Positions 43,340-56,000 of a DNA stretch of 64,000 bases are shown one piece after another. A model generated the notes under the pieces. It saw nothing but the letters and a program-made list of their open reading frames with translations, was not told where the DNA came from and searched no databases. Numbering within the stretch: the first letter of the stretch is position 1; every line of letters starts with the position of its first letter. Both the position numbers and the translations under genes were made by a program. Source of the DNA: Ochromonas danica (Eukaryota > Sar > Chrysophyceae > Chromulinales > Chromulinaceae). The stretch covers positions 233,050 through 297,049 of the forward strand of contig VKHL01000016.1 of assembly GCA_015146655.1 (NCBI GenBank), given 5' to 3'.

Positions 43340-43629
43340 GAAAATGGGAAATTTATTTCATGTTCCTGCATGGAGCAAGTTAGTTGCAGTTGGGGAAGTT
43401 GGGTGATTTTGAAGGAGACTTCTCATAGACATCCTCCACACAAGACTCTAACTTTTTAACACAAACAGCACCACCATGACGAACTGTTTGAGATATACTA
43501 TGGCAAACTACATTTTAGTCCCATGTATATCCTTGAATTATGCGCCACAAATGAAAGTTATGTTTAGCTGGCTGCTGGGAGCGTCAAAATGCTATAAAGA
43601 ATAACTTTACCATCCTATCGCAGTCTTTT

Positions 43630-45303
43630 CTACCCTACAGTCTTTAAGGCCTCTTTAGAAGCATTATACAAAGTAGAAGCTTGCTCAATAGCTTTCTGAA
43701 GGGTGGCGTGATCTTCCGCTGCAGAGGCAAAGAAAAGGCCCAAAGCGGCCAACAGGAGCAACAGGATCCATGGCAGGGCAACAGTAAGTCCCTCTGCTGG
43801 AGGTGCCTCTGCGTAAGTAAACATCTTTACTTGCTGAGGAACAGAATTTCCATTATCTTCTTTGTTGTCACCGGAGGCCGTTGGTGTGACATTACGGTCA
43901 AGTTGAGAGGAGGAGACACCGGCAACCAGCTGAGTGACGGCAGGGATGTCCACAAGCAGCAAGCTTTGCAAGTTATTCAAAACCGCACGGTCGATCAAAG
44001 GGAACTGAGAGAAATCGGAGAGAACAAGAATTGAGCGATAGTCTTCCACTTTCGGCATATCTCCTTCAGCGAGGTGATAGAGGCGCCGAATCTCCTTGAA
44101 TACTATATCTAAGTCCTGGAGGAGTTGGGCTTGCTTATGCTCCTTCCCAAAGACCCATGGCATCTGTGCTCGAAGGTAACCTACAATGCAAACGTGCACA
44201 ACAGTCTGGCGGATTCGGCGCACCATGTCATTGATCTTGCGCGTGGCGCAGGCCCTGGGGAGCTGAGCCAAGGCACCCATAAGCAAAGATTCGTCCTTTT
44301 CAAAAAGAGCTTTGTGTTCTTGTCTCAACAGAGGTTTGTCATGAAAGCTACCTACATAAATACGTGTCACTTCCGCGCCCTTAAAGATGCGACCCATAGA
44401 CCACAGTAACGCGCCATAGACACGCATTAGCGATTCCGTATCTAACATGTCAGCTTTGTTCAGAACACAGTGAACTTTGTCCTCAAAAGGTTGAAGCTCT
44501 TCAATAACACCTTTAAACTCGTCAGAGATGTCAAGCTTGGAGCAGTCAAAGAGAAGGAGAATCAGGTCCGACCGCTCCGCAAACCAACGTGAAACCTTTG
44601 CGAAGTCATAACCACGAGAAAGACGTTGCTTCTCGCCAGAGAGAACACCAGGTGTATCGACAATGGTCAAATCGCGCAGAAGTGGTGCATTAACAACAGC
44701 AGCTGAGAACTTGTTGAGGAAGCTTGTGCCAAAGACGCTGAGTCCCGAGAAGGGAAGGTTCGTTACCCCCGTGAGAGCATTTCCTTTGATAATCTTTGTC
44801 TCTTCCCCATGGACAACAGCTACAAATCGATCGGTCGTAGGTTCAGGACCAATATGCATATCTGGATAATCCATGCCTATGAGGTGACGGATGAAAGTCG
44901 TTTTGCCAGTGGAGTACTGGCCAACCAGAAAGATGGTAGCCTTGGCGCTCAATTCCGAGTCCAGCACCTCTGGATGGCTAAAACGATGCATCAAATACCT
45001 CTTCTCAATGGGCAGAAGCTTCTCTTTGTAGATTATCTTGAGTTTCTGAATAACCTGAGCATCATTGCCAAGCTCATTTATCGAGAGCTTGGGAACTTTG
45101 ACAGGCGACACGACTTCATCCTCGTGAAGGACTTTTTCGTCGGTCTTTGCAACAGCTTTGATTTGATCGTCGCTCATCCTTGCCTGTTGCTTGATTGTTG
45201 GGTGACCAGATCTGCTGATGATGACACTTCTCACCTCATCATCTTTTGCATCAATTCCCACGCACTTCACAATAACCTGATTGTTCAACAATAAACTGTT
45301 CAT
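43630..45303 (-). CDS. EHD-like dynamin-family ATPase with C-terminal membrane anchor
   Basis: Intronless, 557 residues from the ATG at 45303 (a later Met at residue 43, MSDDQIK, is also possible). The dynamin-type GTPase fold of EHD proteins is clear: P-loop GQYSTGKT (128-135), [32 protein letters not shown], and LNKADMLD. The helical arms follow ([20 protein letters not shown]). There is no C-terminal EH domain. A hydrophobic segment ([20 protein letters not shown]) lies near residues 508-527, followed by a short amphipathic tail. EHDs tubulate endosomal membranes; here a tail anchor would replace EH-based recruitment. The gene is 51 bp from the divergent DHFR-TS start. Confidence 0.88.
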   Translation of the reverse strand: MNSLLLNNQVIVKCVGIDAKDDEVRSVIISRSGHPTIKQQARMSDDQIKAVAKTDEKVLHEDEVVSPVKVPKLSINELGNDAQVIQKLKIIYKEKLLPIEKRYLMHRFSHPEVLDSELSAKATIFLVGQYSTGKTTFIRHLIGMDYPDMHIGPEPTTDRFVAVVHGEETKIIKGNALTGVTNLPFSGLSVFGTSFLNKFSAAVVNAPLLRDLTIVDTPGVLSGEKQRLSRGYDFAKVSRWFAERSDLILLLFDCSKLDISDEFKGVIEELQPFEDKVHCVLNKADMLDTESLMRVYGALLWSMGRIFKGAEVTRIYVGSFHDKPLLRQEHKALFEKDESLLMGALAQLPRACATRKINDMVRRIRQTVVHVCIVGYLRAQMPWVFGKEHKQAQLLQDLDIVFKEIRRLYHLAEGDMPKVEDYRSILVLSDFSQFPLIDRAVLNNLQSLLLVDIPAVTQLVAGVSSSQLDRNVTPTASGDNKEDNGNSVPQQVKMFTYAEAPPAEGLTVALPWILLLLLAALGLFFASAAEDHATLQKAIEQASTLYNASKEALKTVG

Positions 45304-45354
45304 GAATTTTCATTTTTGAAAAAAGCACAACAAATAGAATACAACGCACAAGAA
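45304..45354. promoter_or_regulatory. 51-bp EHD-like / DHFR-TS divergent spacer
   Basis: The whole space between the two ATGs, AT-rich (CATTTTTGAAAAAAGCAC and following). If both starts are right, the transcripts must overlap or have almost no leaders. If EHD starts at its internal Met (45177), the space is 177 bp. Confidence 0.5.
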
Positions 45355-46830
45355 ATGAAGAAAGAGCTCTCTCTGATCGCTGCTGTGCACTTTCCTTCTA
45401 TGGGAATTGGCTTTAATGGTCAACTTCCCTGGAAGATTCATGAGGACATGGCTTTATTCCAGAAGTTGACAACTCAAACCGCAGCCGCAGAGAAGATCAA
45501 TGCTGTTGTCATGGGCAGGAAAACCTGGGAGTCTATCCCAAAGAAATATCGTCCTTTAAAAGGGCGAAAGAACGTTGTTCTCTCTCGATCTTCTACTGCC
45601 GCTGCAGACCTCGCGCTTCCTGAGGATGTCTTGGTCTGTAAATCGCTTGAAGAGGCCCTGGAGCAACTTGCCAAGGAAGAAAATAACGTCGAAAATGTTT
45701 TCATTATTGGTGGACAATCCTTATTCAAAGAGGCTCTAGAATCTTCTTCTTGTCAACACATCTATCTCACTGAGGTCTACGGCGAGCAGTTCCAGCAGTT
45801 CGACACTTTCTTCCCTGTTATTCCTGCCCATAAATACACTCTTGTCAAGAGAGGCGCCTTGATAAAGCAAGAAGAGTTCTTCTATCGCTTCAGTGAGTTT
45901 GGAATTTGTTGTGATGTGCTGCCATCGACGAGAGCCTTGTCAAGTGGTTCGAATTACGCTACCAATCATGAGGAAGGCCAGTATCTGGCGCTTATTCGAG
46001 AGATCCTAGACAATGGAGTCTTGCGAGGGGATCGTACTGGCACGGGAACATTGTCCAAGTTTGGGGTGCAAATGCGGTTCTCTCTTAGGAATGGAGTGCT
46101 TCCACTGCTCACCACTAAGCGAGTCTTCTGGCGAGGTGTAGCAGAAGAGCTTCTGTGGTTCATCCAGGGTAGCACCAATGCAAAAGAATTGAGCGATAAA
46201 GGAATTCACATATGGGATGGAAATGCTTCTCGTAGCTTTTTGGATAGCCGTGGACTGGTTGACCGGGAAGAGGGGGACCTCGGCCCAGTCTACGGATTCC
46301 AGTGGCGTCATTTTGGTGCTTCCTACAAAGACTTTCGAGCTGATTATAAAGGGCAAGGTATTGATCAACTTCAACAGATCATTGACACCATACGCCGTGA
46401 CCCCAACGACCGCCGGTTATTGGTCTCGGCATGGAATCCTGCTGACTTGACGCTTATGGCCCTGCCGCCTTGTCACATTCTCTTCCAATTTTATGTTGCC
46501 AATGGTGAGCTTAGTTGTCAAATGTATCAGCGATCGGCTGATATGGGTCTGGGGGTCCCTTTCAATATTGCCTCATACGCTCTTCTGACGCACATGGTGG
46601 CGCATGTCACGGGACTGAAGGCAGGGGATTTCGTCCACACCATTGGAGATGCGCATATCTATTGCAATCATATTGAGGCCCTGAAAGAGCAGCTGAAACG
46701 TGAGCCGCGACCCTTCCCCACACTTGCCATTGCCCGAGCTGTCCCCGAGATCGACGACTTCGTCTTCTCTGACTTTGAAGTTAAAGGATACGAATCTTAT
46801 TCTCCCATCAAGATGCAAATGGCTGTTTAA
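45355..46830 (+). CDS. DHFR-TS: Bifunctional dihydrofolate reductase-thymidylate synthase
   Basis: Intronless, 491 residues from the ATG at 45355. N-terminal DHFR (about 1-185): [15 protein letters not shown] with the acidic catalytic residue, [12 protein letters not shown], and the second nucleotide motif [12 protein letters not shown]-terminal TS (about 215-491): [31 protein letters not shown], the nucleophile Cys in [12 protein letters not shown] (about residue 372), [17 protein letters not shown], and a C-terminus ending in KMQMAV as is usual. The fused enzyme makes dTMP and recycles dihydrofolate. The fusion is typical of plants, alveolates, stramenopiles and kinetoplastids and absent from animals and fungi. 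Confidence 0.97.
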   Translation: MKKELSLIAAVHFPSMGIGFNGQLPWKIHEDMALFQKLTTQTAAAEKINAVVMGRKTWESIPKKYRPLKGRKNVVLSRSSTAAADLALPEDVLVCKSLEEALEQLAKEENNVENVFIIGGQSLFKEALESSSCQHIYLTEVYGEQFQQFDTFFPVIPAHKYTLVKRGALIKQEEFFYRFSEFGICCDVLPSTRALSSGSNYATNHEEGQYLALIREILDNGVLRGDRTGTGTLSKFGVQMRFSLRNGVLPLLTTKRVFWRGVAEELLWFIQGSTNAKELSDKGIHIWDGNASRSFLDSRGLVDREEGDLGPVYGFQWRHFGASYKDFRADYKGQGIDQLQQIIDTIRRDPNDRRLLVSAWNPADLTLMALPPCHILFQFYVANGELSCQMYQRSADMGLGVPFNIASYALLTHMVAHVTGLKAGDFVHTIGDAHIYCNHIEALKEQLKREPRPFPTLAIARAVPEIDDFVFSDFEVKGYESYSPIKMQMAV

Positions 46831-47002
46831 AGTAGCAATAATTGTGGTATGCACAGTAAAACCTTAAATTTGAAAGGAATGAACGCAAGAGTACAGCCAA
46901 AGAAGGTGCTTTGAGTGTCGTTCCAGATTGAATATTGAGAGAAATGGGTGTTGGCTTTGATTACATTACAAGGAAAGCGAGGAGAGAGCAGTACTTCATT
47001 GT

Positions 47003-47523
47003 TTACTTGCTTTCGACCTGAATTCCGACCAAATCCTTGAAGTTCATGGCGTCCAACATGGCCTTGGTGTCGGCATCGATCACTATCACATCCTGCTCAA
47101 TAGCGGAGCGCTGCAAGGTATATACCACAAAATATTAGCTGTCTGTCGAATTTAGAAAATATTAGTGGCAAGGGGATGATACCTCAGGGACGAAGTCCAA
47201 GCGAGCCTCGCGCTCCTCCTCCTGAAGCTTGAGAGAGATGCCACGCACAGGACCCTTCTGAATGCGCTTCATCAAATGAGTGATGAAACCGGCGATCTTG
47301 TTTCTCATTCTCTTGGAAGGAATGATAGCCACTTCGCCAGTGACACGCTTGTTGGTGTGGAAGTCCAAGGTAAGCCTTGAGTAGTACTTCTCGATAATCA
47401 CACGAGCGGATTTCTTGACAGTCTTTGTACGAACACCCTGTTCATTGAAAATGGCAGAAAATCACAAGTATCAGAGGAATGTCCAAGCAGAGAGAGAAGA
47501 GGGGACCGCAAGAACCTCACCAT
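47003..47523 (-). CDS. RPS17: Cytosolic small-subunit ribosomal protein eS17
   Basis: Minus-strand exons 47523-47521, 47437-47183 and 47110-47003 give 121 residues. The first coding exon is just the ATG, followed directly by a GTGAGG donor; exon 2 then begins [19 protein letters not shown]. The body ([40 protein letters not shown]) is near identical to other eS17 proteins. The tail ends [12 protein letters not shown], shorter than in animals. It belongs to the 40S head/beak region. Its 3' end is convergent with DHFR-TS. Confidence 0.93.
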
Positions 47524-47759
47524 TTCGTTTTTCTATCAAGCGATCAGAGCGAGCGATGGACGGCGCAGCAGTGGGTGGCACCGCGTCCCACGCAGCCATG
47601 CCACAGCACCCGCCCACACACAGCCTTTGTGTGGCTGCCATATTTTCACTCCGAGACTGCTGTACAACGTTGGCCACGCAGGCAGGACGCCAAGTGTTGG
47701 ATGGCGCGTAAAAAATAGTCTAGACAACTTCCACCTTCTGAAGCTGCGTATTATACGAG
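47524..47759. promoter_or_regulatory. Divergent eS17 / OLA1 intergenic region
   Basis: 236 bp between the eS17 start codon and the OLA1 start codon; it holds both promoters. Both genes serve translation, so co-regulation is plausible. Several CACCGC/CCCAC-type GC-rich boxes lie around 47570-47620. Confidence 0.5.
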
Positions 47760-49036
47760 ATGGCTGAGACTGCGAAGAAAGGGAAGAAAGCTGTCCAGGA
47801 TGGACCTCGCTTTGGTAGAGTGAGGTCTAATCTCAAGGTAAATTGACTATTTACTATTACAGTTGCAGCGAATCAAAACTAAACGTGATGGTACAGATGG
47901 GAGTCTTGGGTTTACCTAACGTAGGCAAGTCCAGTTTGTTTAACCTTCTGACTGAGCAGTCTGTGGCTGCTGAAAATTATCCTTTCTGCACCATTGATCC
48001 AAATGAAAGTCGCTGTCCTGTCCCTGATGCGCGCTTTGAGTGGCTGTGTGAACTCTGGCAACCAGGTGCTCGCATTCCGGCCTATTTGCAAATCACTGAT
48101 ATCGCAGGCTTAATTAAAGGCGCCTCTGAAGGGGCAGGACTGGGAAATGCTTTCTTGTCCCATATCCAAGCTGTTGATGGTCTTTATCACGTCGTGCGTG
48201 CATTCGAGAATCCTGAAGTTACCCATGTTGATGACAGTGTTGACCCCGTCCGAGACTTGAACACCATTATGTATGAGTTATGCAGGAAGGATGCTGCTTA
48301 CTTGGAGTCGGTCAAGGCCAGAAAGGAAATGGACATAAAGCGCGACCCAAAAAATAAGCCATTGCCCAGCTATTACACTATGATGGAAAAGCTAGATCAG
48401 TTGCTCGCCAACAACATGCCCCTGAGAGCAGGCACATATACCTTGGAAGAAGTAGCCAAGATAAACGAGATGCTTTCCCAAGCCATCACCTTGAAGCCTA
48501 TTGTTTATCTTATCAATCTCGACAAGACTTCCTTCAAGCGCAAGGGCAACAAGTGGTTGGTCCCTATCGGAGAGTGGGTTGCCGCACATGGCGGTGGGCA
48601 AATCATTCCTTTCTCTGTGGAGTGGGAGCAAGAGTACTGGAACTTGCGTGAGAATCTTGAAGCTCGAGAGGCTTTCGTCAATGAAGTGCCCGGTACCAAG
48701 TCTGTCTTACCACGCATCGTCAAGGTTGGCTACAATGTGCTCAATCTGCAGTATTTCTTTACTGCCGGAGAAGGTGAAGTGCGGTGCTGGACGATTCCTG
48801 CTGGCGCCACCGCTCCAGAGGCTGCTGGTGCAATTCACTCAGACTTTGAACGTGGTTTCATCAAAGCTGAGGTTTGCTCATATGAAGACTTCAAGAGTCT
48901 TTGCGGCGGGCAGAAGTCCATGGCAAATATCAAGGCTGCTGGTAAATATCGTCAAGAAGGGCGAAACTACATCATGCAAGATGGAGATATCGTGCACTTC
49001 ATGTTTAATGTTACCGCCTCGGGCAAAAAGAAGTAA
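47760..49036 (+). CDS. OLA1: OLA1/YchF Obg-family ATPase
   Basis: Exons 47760-47837 and 47897-49036 give 405 residues. Exon 1 encodes a basic N-terminus ending GRFGRVRSNLK-like sequence; exon 2 begins at the G domain. P-loop GLPNVGKS (31-38), NYPFCTIDPNESRCPVPD, and DIAGLIKGASEGAGLGNAFL are hallmark. The Gln/Leu after DIAG and the NLDK-type region (LINLDKTS) replacing NKxD fit the ATP preference known for this family. A TGS domain closes the protein (AGATAPEAAGAIHSDFERGF; VHFMFNVTASGKKK). It is associated with ribosomes and stress responses. The intron ends GTACAG directly before ATG GGA, so an internal start would also give a complete G domain. Confidence 0.95.
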
Positions 49037-49316
49037 ATAATTGATCTGCCAAGTGCCTATGGATCTTGTTTGCACTGTACTTTAAAGCACACTGCCTTGC
49101 TTTGAGGTGAATTTCTTGGCGCTCGCCCTCGATACATTCTTAACCCTTACCCTCGCCACAGCTCGAATTCCGAATTGACAAGGCAACAACCCGAAAAACA
49201 GCTTTTCCAAGGAGTTCATAGAGCCGTTGCGCCAGTCTTGAATTAACAACAGAACAAGTTTTCAATCTTATCCCCACCATTGGCCGCAACAGTTCGTCTA
49301 GAAAGATCTTTTCATC

Positions 49317-52300
49317 ATGGAAGATATTGCTGATTATATTCAAAACAAACACCTTCTCAAGGCTGCGGAGAAGGAAGGGGTACTTCTGCAGACGAGACCT
49401 TCTAACAAAGGCGTGGGGCTGCAAAACAGTGGTGCTACCTGCTATCTTAACTCCGTCATCCAGTGTTTGAACCAAATTCCCCTGTTCGTGGAAGCAATCA
49501 AGAATGCTGAAAAGCAAGATGAGCCAATAGTTAAAGAACTCAAGCGACTCTTGACCTTTCTTCGCTACTCAAGCAGACATTCCGTGAAAACCGCGGACCT
49601 TCAGGCCGCCTTTGGCTGGACTGGTAATCAAAAGCTGGAGCAACACGATGCTCATGAATTCTACGGAGCCTTGGTGAACGCTTTGTTACAAGCTGATCCC
49701 TCCCTGCAAACTATTTTGGAGAGGACCTTCCAAGGCCGCAGTGTAGGTTAGTCTCTCACACCCCTAACCAGTGACAACCACCAATCAACGCTTTAATGAG
49801 TATGACACCTTACATATATATCGTTAGATACTACTAAATGCTCCAGTTGTGGGCATAGCATCGATTCCTCCGGGGGATTCTCAAGTCTTTCAGTCGATGT
49901 GCCCGACGACCGCGAGACTGGGGAGCAAACGTACATCTCCCTAATAACCCTCCTGAAGAATTTACGCGAGTCGGAGACATTAGATGAAGACAATCGCTGG
50001 CAATGTGGGGCTTGTCAAGATAAGGTCTGTGCTACGAGGACACTCCGCTTTGAGAAGCTACCGGAAGTGCTTGCTGTACATCTCAAGCGCTTCCGATTTG
50101 ATCCGGTAAGCAGCAGTCAATTCATCTTTATCTCTCCTAATATTGTGCTTTATAGTTGTCAAAACGTAGGCGTAAAGTGGGAGTTTCGGTTGACATACCT
50201 CAGATCCTGTCAGTCAAGGAAGTCTTTGGAGCAGACTGTGCTGGAGGCGATCAGTACTATCTTTCCGGGATTATTGTCCATTATGGGTCGGCAAGCGGAG
50301 GACATTACAAAGCTTATGTGCGGTCTGCGGAGAAACAAAAGGAAGAGGAGTGGTGCGACTGTGACGACGCCGTTGTTGATAAGCTCAACCCCGAAGTTAT
50401 TCAAGAACTTCTCTCTGCCTCCTCCGGTACTTCCAATTTGGAGGGGGAGAACGGAGAGGAAGTTGGGGGAGAAGATGATGTGGTAAGAAGGAGACAAAAC
50501 CGCCTCGCTGAGAACGCCTACTTGCTTTTCTATTCCTCCTCCAGCCCCCCTGCTACTGAGCTCTCAATTAGCGAAGAAGTACAAAATGACAATATCCTTT
50601 TCGAACGTCAGTTGGCTCTATTCCGGACGCGAAGACTTACAGTCAGTTGGAAGGTTATGGTGCGTTCTGTCTCCAACCCTTCCACTATTCTCCACACACT
50701 CGATGAAGTTGTCCTGAGCAGATCTGTTACTATAGCCGAGGCAACATCTGTTCTCTATCGACTATTAGTGCAGGAAAAGGTGTTAGATGGTACAACCTAT
50801 GCTCTAGACCAAGTTCGCTTATGTCGAGCCTCAACTCTTGGTCGCAGTCAACGTGCTTTAGCCCTTGAGACCTATGGAGATCGTGCCTCGATATCACTAG
50901 AAAGTGTGGGGCTTGCTGAATCGGGAGTAAGCATGTTTTTGGAGGTTCGTGAAACTGCTGATGCACCATTTGAGGAGGTGCACGGTCAGGACCTGCGATT
51001 GCTTCTGCGCAAATGGGATGCTTCGCGTCCTGATGGAGGCTTCTCAGTGCTCCCAGGCAGCGATCAGGAGAATAAAGAAGCGGCTTGGGCTTGGCAGGAA
51101 ATCATTGTTCCAGGGCAAGCGAAGGCCACAGTACGAGCGTTGCGCGCAGCTGCAGCGCGCCTGTTTCAAACAGAGCCCTCCGAGTTGGGACTTATTGCTT
51201 GTGAAGCTTCTGGTCCGTTACACTGGTTGGAAGACAGTGAAGATAATGAAGAAAGAGAACTCAGCAAGCATTACAATATATATCCTGGACACCACATTGT
51301 AGTCGAACTCGCCGCCGCTACAGCCACCTCGTCTATAGCTTTTCAACATCTCCATAAATTGAAAAACCAAGTGGTCTTGTTCTTCAACGACCCTAGAATA
51401 GGATCCAAGTACAATCATGAGTTGATTTGCGTCAAAGAACAATCACTCAGAGAAGTGCGCGAACTCATCGCGCGATCCTTGGGGCTAGACCAAACGCAGA
51501 TGCTGTTTCATTTGCGTCGCGGTGAGGGGCAGCCGCAATACAAAGAAGAAGAAAAGTCGTTGGAGCAATTGGGTATCACCGATCGCAGTCTAGTGCATGT
51601 CCAGCTGGGCAAGGGTTGTAATATTGGTGAACACCTACTCCGTTTTGAAGTCGAGAGCATGGGTAATGCAGAGGAATGTGAAGATGAAATGGGCACAGAA
51701 GAAGAAAAAGGTGGCAAGAGAAGTCGCTATATCCTTCTTGATGATATTGCCATATCGGAGAAGGCTACAGTACTGGCAGTCAAGAAACTTTTGTTCGAAG
51801 CTTGGCCAACTATATGTGAAACAGTGCGAGAAGCAAAAGCCAATGTCCCTGAATCTCTTCACCACATCCGCTTGCGCGATCTTAAGGGTGGAAAGCCTTC
51901 GGGGCCGCTTCGAGATGAGCGCATTGTTGGTCGTTGCTTATTAGGTCTTGCCGATAGTCGCAGAGTTCTCGTGCAAATCTTGCCCGTTGCAGAAAAGATC
52001 GGCCCCGATGATCTTATGGTCACCTTGCGCATTGCATCGTTTGATAAAAGGAAGTTATCTCCACCAATTGATCTATGTCTTGTCCGAGCCATGACTATCA
52101 GAGATCTCTATGCCAAAATAGTTGCAGATCATGGTCAGTCACTTGTAGAGCCAGTTAACGAAGACAATGAGAATATCGCGACTGCCTCGAATGATCTTAT
52201 CTCTGAAGCATCATTGATAGAACTGGCTAAAGGTTTCGCAACGGGGCCTCCTTTATCTCTCAAGAGCGCCCTTAAACTCAAATGGAATGATAGCACTGTA

Positions 52301-52648
52301 TTAGCATCTCCTCAGGCAACGATAGATCAAAGCCCACTATGTCTTCGAGATGGTTCTCTTCTTGTAGTACGTGGACGAGCGGATTGGCTGCGTGCCCAAC
52401 AAAGGAACAAAGCTAAAAAAGATGCGGAGTTGACTTCGCAACCAATAGCTGCAGGAACGGGAACCTCTGCTGTCAGAGCACGCGCACAGAAGATTGAGAA
52501 AAAGCTGTCGACAAGTAGTACGGAGCCAGTTTTGAAGATCATGATTGATGGAGAAGTTCGGCCTCCTCAGCCAGAACAAGGAAATCCCGATGGGAATGAT
52601 ATCGATAAAAACGGACAGGATGCCCTGCCGCAATCTCCCAGTCACTAG
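49317..52648 (+). CDS. Ubiquitin-specific protease, USP47/USP40-like
   Basis: Exons 49317-49746, 49828-50105 and 50156-52648 give 1066 residues. The catalytic domain (about 32-360) has the Cys box GLQNSGATCYLNSVIQCL with Cys42, the acidic LEQHDAHEFYGAL region, a zinc-type CxxC pair (KCSSCG; WQCGACQ), and the His box SGIIVHYGSASGGHYKAYV with His286. The C-terminal ~650 residues have several ubiquitin-like folds typical of USP47/USP40, then a low-complexity Lys/Pro tail. It removes ubiquitin from substrates; these are not predictable here. A Glu/Gly-rich loop (about 325-350) interrupts the catalytic domain before NAYLLFYSS. Confidence 0.9.
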
Positions 52649-53067
52649 TCAGATTTGTTGTGTTTACCACATATGCTTGCTGCCGGAGTTATGCTTGTCT
52701 AATGGTAGATTATGCTTGTTTTCTCACATAACTGTACTTGGGAGACCAATTGTCACATGTTTTGGGAAAGATGTGTCTGCAGCTGTGTCATTGTTTATAG
52801 AGATGCCTATGGCATCAGAATCGCCTGTGTGATAGTAAATTCCAGTTAAGCAAATTACTATTACTTATTACTGCAATTACTTGTTGTGCTTGAAGTCTGG
52901 AAATCAAATGGGATTTTACACCCATTAACCCGAACAGCGTGGTTAACTTAACAGCTGAGCAATTTTTCATGTTCCGTCTTCGGGGTGGTGCTGTTCGTCC
53001 GCGGCAAGACGGAAGATACTCCTCACTTATTTGACAGCAACTTTCACTAACCCACAGATTTCGCGTA
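52649..53067. other. Intergenic between USP and myosin genes
   Basis: About 420 bp in a same-strand arrangement with no supported gene. It should hold the USP 3' end and the myosin promoter. Confidence 0.5.
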
Positions 53068-56000
53068 ATGACGACAAGGAAAATTTGGATCTCGAGCAAG
53101 ACCAATGGATGGGAACTGGGCGACTTCCTTGAGGAAACAGATGGAGACATCACCGTGAGACTGGGCAACGGAGAAAGGAAGAAGGTTTCCAAAGCAGACA
53201 CCTTTCGCTCTGATCCTTCTCATTTCCAAGTACTTGATGATCTCTGCAATATGACTTTTCTCCATGAAGCTCCCTTGTTGGACTCCCTTCGAAGGCGCTT
53301 CGGCGAGGATGTTATTTACACCACTGCCGGCAATGTTCTTATTTCTGTCAATCCTTACAAAGATATCCCCGGTCTTTATGCAAATCCTCTTCTCTACCTA
53401 GATCTTCCATCCGATGGAGATGTCGCTGAAGGGGGTTCAAAGCCTCATGTCTTCAATATTGCTAACTTCGCCTTACTGCAGATGCTATATGGGCAGAAGC
53501 TGACGATGGATGAAGACACCCCAGTTAATCAGTCCATTGTTGTCAGTGGAGAATCTGGAGCGGGGAAAACCGAGTCTTCGAAACAAGTGATGAACTTTTT
53601 GATTGCGGCAGACATGGAAATGTCGAGAGGTGGCCAGGAGAGTAACCGACTTGGTGATAGCATTCGACGTGTCCTCGTCCGAAGCAATATTATCTTCGAA
53701 GCTTTCGGGAATGCGAAAACTGTGCGAAATGATAATTCTTCGCGCTTTGGCAAGTATATCAAACTCCAGTATTCCAATGATAATAATATTGTCTCGGCTT
53801 TCACGGAGACTTTCCTGCTCGAGAAATCCCGTCTCATGGCTGTGGGTGCAAATGAACGTAATTACCACGTATTCTATCTACTTATCCACAGTGCAGGAGT
53901 TGCTTTGAGAGAGAAGTTTCATCTCCACAGTCCGGAGCAGTTCCGCATGCTGGTCGACTCTGAGGGTAAAGTAGCTCATGCCCCACAAGATGACCTGTTT
54001 TCCGAGCTGCTGGATGCGCTGATTACTATGGGCTGTACTGAAGAAGAACTTGAAAGCCTCTGGTCCGTATTGGGAGCCATGTTGCATTTGGGAAATCTGC
54101 TATGTGAAGAGAAGACCGACGGAGAGAGGGTTGTTCCCGATGGGGACATTGCCAATCATCTACCTGAGAGTCACGTTCATATCGTCTCGCCAACTATTGT
54201 GCTTGAAGAGTTAACTAATCTTTTGGGTATTAGCAGTGAGCTCTTTCGTAGCCGATTGACCACTCAACGCGTGAAAGTCAGTACTCGTCGTTCCGTGACA
54301 ATCAAGTTCCTCAACACAATCGATGTTTCCAATAATATTGCTGCTCTCATAAAATGGATGTATAGTTGCATCTTTGCGTGGTTAGTTTCGAAGGTGAATT
54401 TTGCATTTTGCAACGTGAGTGCCACGGCAGAATATGCCACGCGCTTTATAGGTATTTTGGATATTTTTGGCTTCGAAATTCTTCAGCAAAACTCGTTTGA
54501 GCAGCTATGTATAAACTACACCAACGAGCGCTTGCAGCAGCAATTTAATGAGTATGTCTTTGACCGCGAACAAGAAATATATCGAAATGAGGGTCTTGAT
54601 TGGCGCACAATTGATTATCACGACAACCAGCACGTCATTGATCTAATTGGCAAGAAACCTCTGGGTTTGCTGCCTATTCTTGAGGCACAAGGAATGTTGA
54701 ATAGAGGTTCTGCTGATGAAGCTGCACTTCTCACTGCATTCAATCAGAGTCACGACAAAAGGAGTGCGGCCTACGAAAAGAGTCGATTTGGTTCTGATCT
54801 TAAATTCACCATAAAGCACTTTGCTGGAGATGTGACCTACACAGTTACAGGGTTTCTGGAAAAGAACAATGATTCATTGCAAGAAGATCTGATGGATCTG
54901 ATGATTTGCACTTCTAACGCTTTCATTCGCAATGCGGTAGTTGCTGTTGGTATGGGCGATGGAGGCACTGCAGGGGAGCCTGGCTTTGTGGACAAAATTG
55001 ATCCTACCAAAATTGTTGCATCTTCTGCCGGTAATCTCAGCATGGCTGCATCTCGCCCAGAATCAGCGCGAGATGCTACCAAAAAAATGGCGGCCACAGG
55101 GCGACGAGCATCTCTCGTGGCGGTTGATGGAGGCGGAAAGAAACTTGCCAGTCTCGTTACGGTCTCCTTTCAATTTCGCAGTCAGCTTGATATTTTGATG
55201 AATACTTTGCGATCAACATCTCCACATTACATTAAATGCATTAAACCTAATGCGTCGAAGATGGCCAATATATTTGATGGTAGTCTGGTGCTCGAGCAGC
55301 TGCGCTACAGTGGAGCCTTAGAAGTGGTTCGCATTCGCCAGGAAGGGTAAGCTATTTAAATCATGCTTAGCACCTATGCTGTCTAATATGTATTTCTCCA
55401 GTTACTCCGTGAGCTTGCACTTTAAACAGTTCTATGAAGCCTTCGAGATTCTGGCTTACAGCCGCGGTTGGGAGAAGGCTGAATGCTGTTCTGAGGAGGT
55501 TGCCAAGCAATATACTAAGACATTGTGTGAAGAGTCTTTGGAAATTGTGGTAGAATATCAAGTGGGTCATAACAAGGTTTTTATGAAGAGCGAAGCCTTC
55601 GAGAAGATGCATCATGTGGTGGAGGCCTTTTTGGGTCAGAAAGTACGCAAGTTTCAAGCTCTCGTGCGTAAAATCATTTATAGGAGAAGGTTTTTGGTTG
55701 GCCGATGTGCTGTAATCGCTGTACAGAAGCTCGTTCGCATGTTCGTTCAGCGAAAGAAGTATTGTCGAATAATGGCTGAACAAATTGCTGCTCGTGAGCG
55801 TGAGAGACAACGCATAGCCGAAGAGCGTCGCTTAGCTAACTTGCGTTTCGAACAACGCATTCATGCCTTGCATGATGCTGCAGTGAGAGGAGACTTGCTT
55901 GCAGTTCAAACGACTTTATCGGCGAACCCTGAAGACTATCTGCAGCGGGATAGTCGCCGTCATGGTTGCACTGTCTTACAGTCTGCCACACTAAGTGCGC

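Noticed and set aside
45316-45354. Longer DHFR-TS N-terminus from a TTG
   Set aside because: TTG starts are not expected in nuclear genes; the ATG at 45355 gives the normal DHFR N-terminus.
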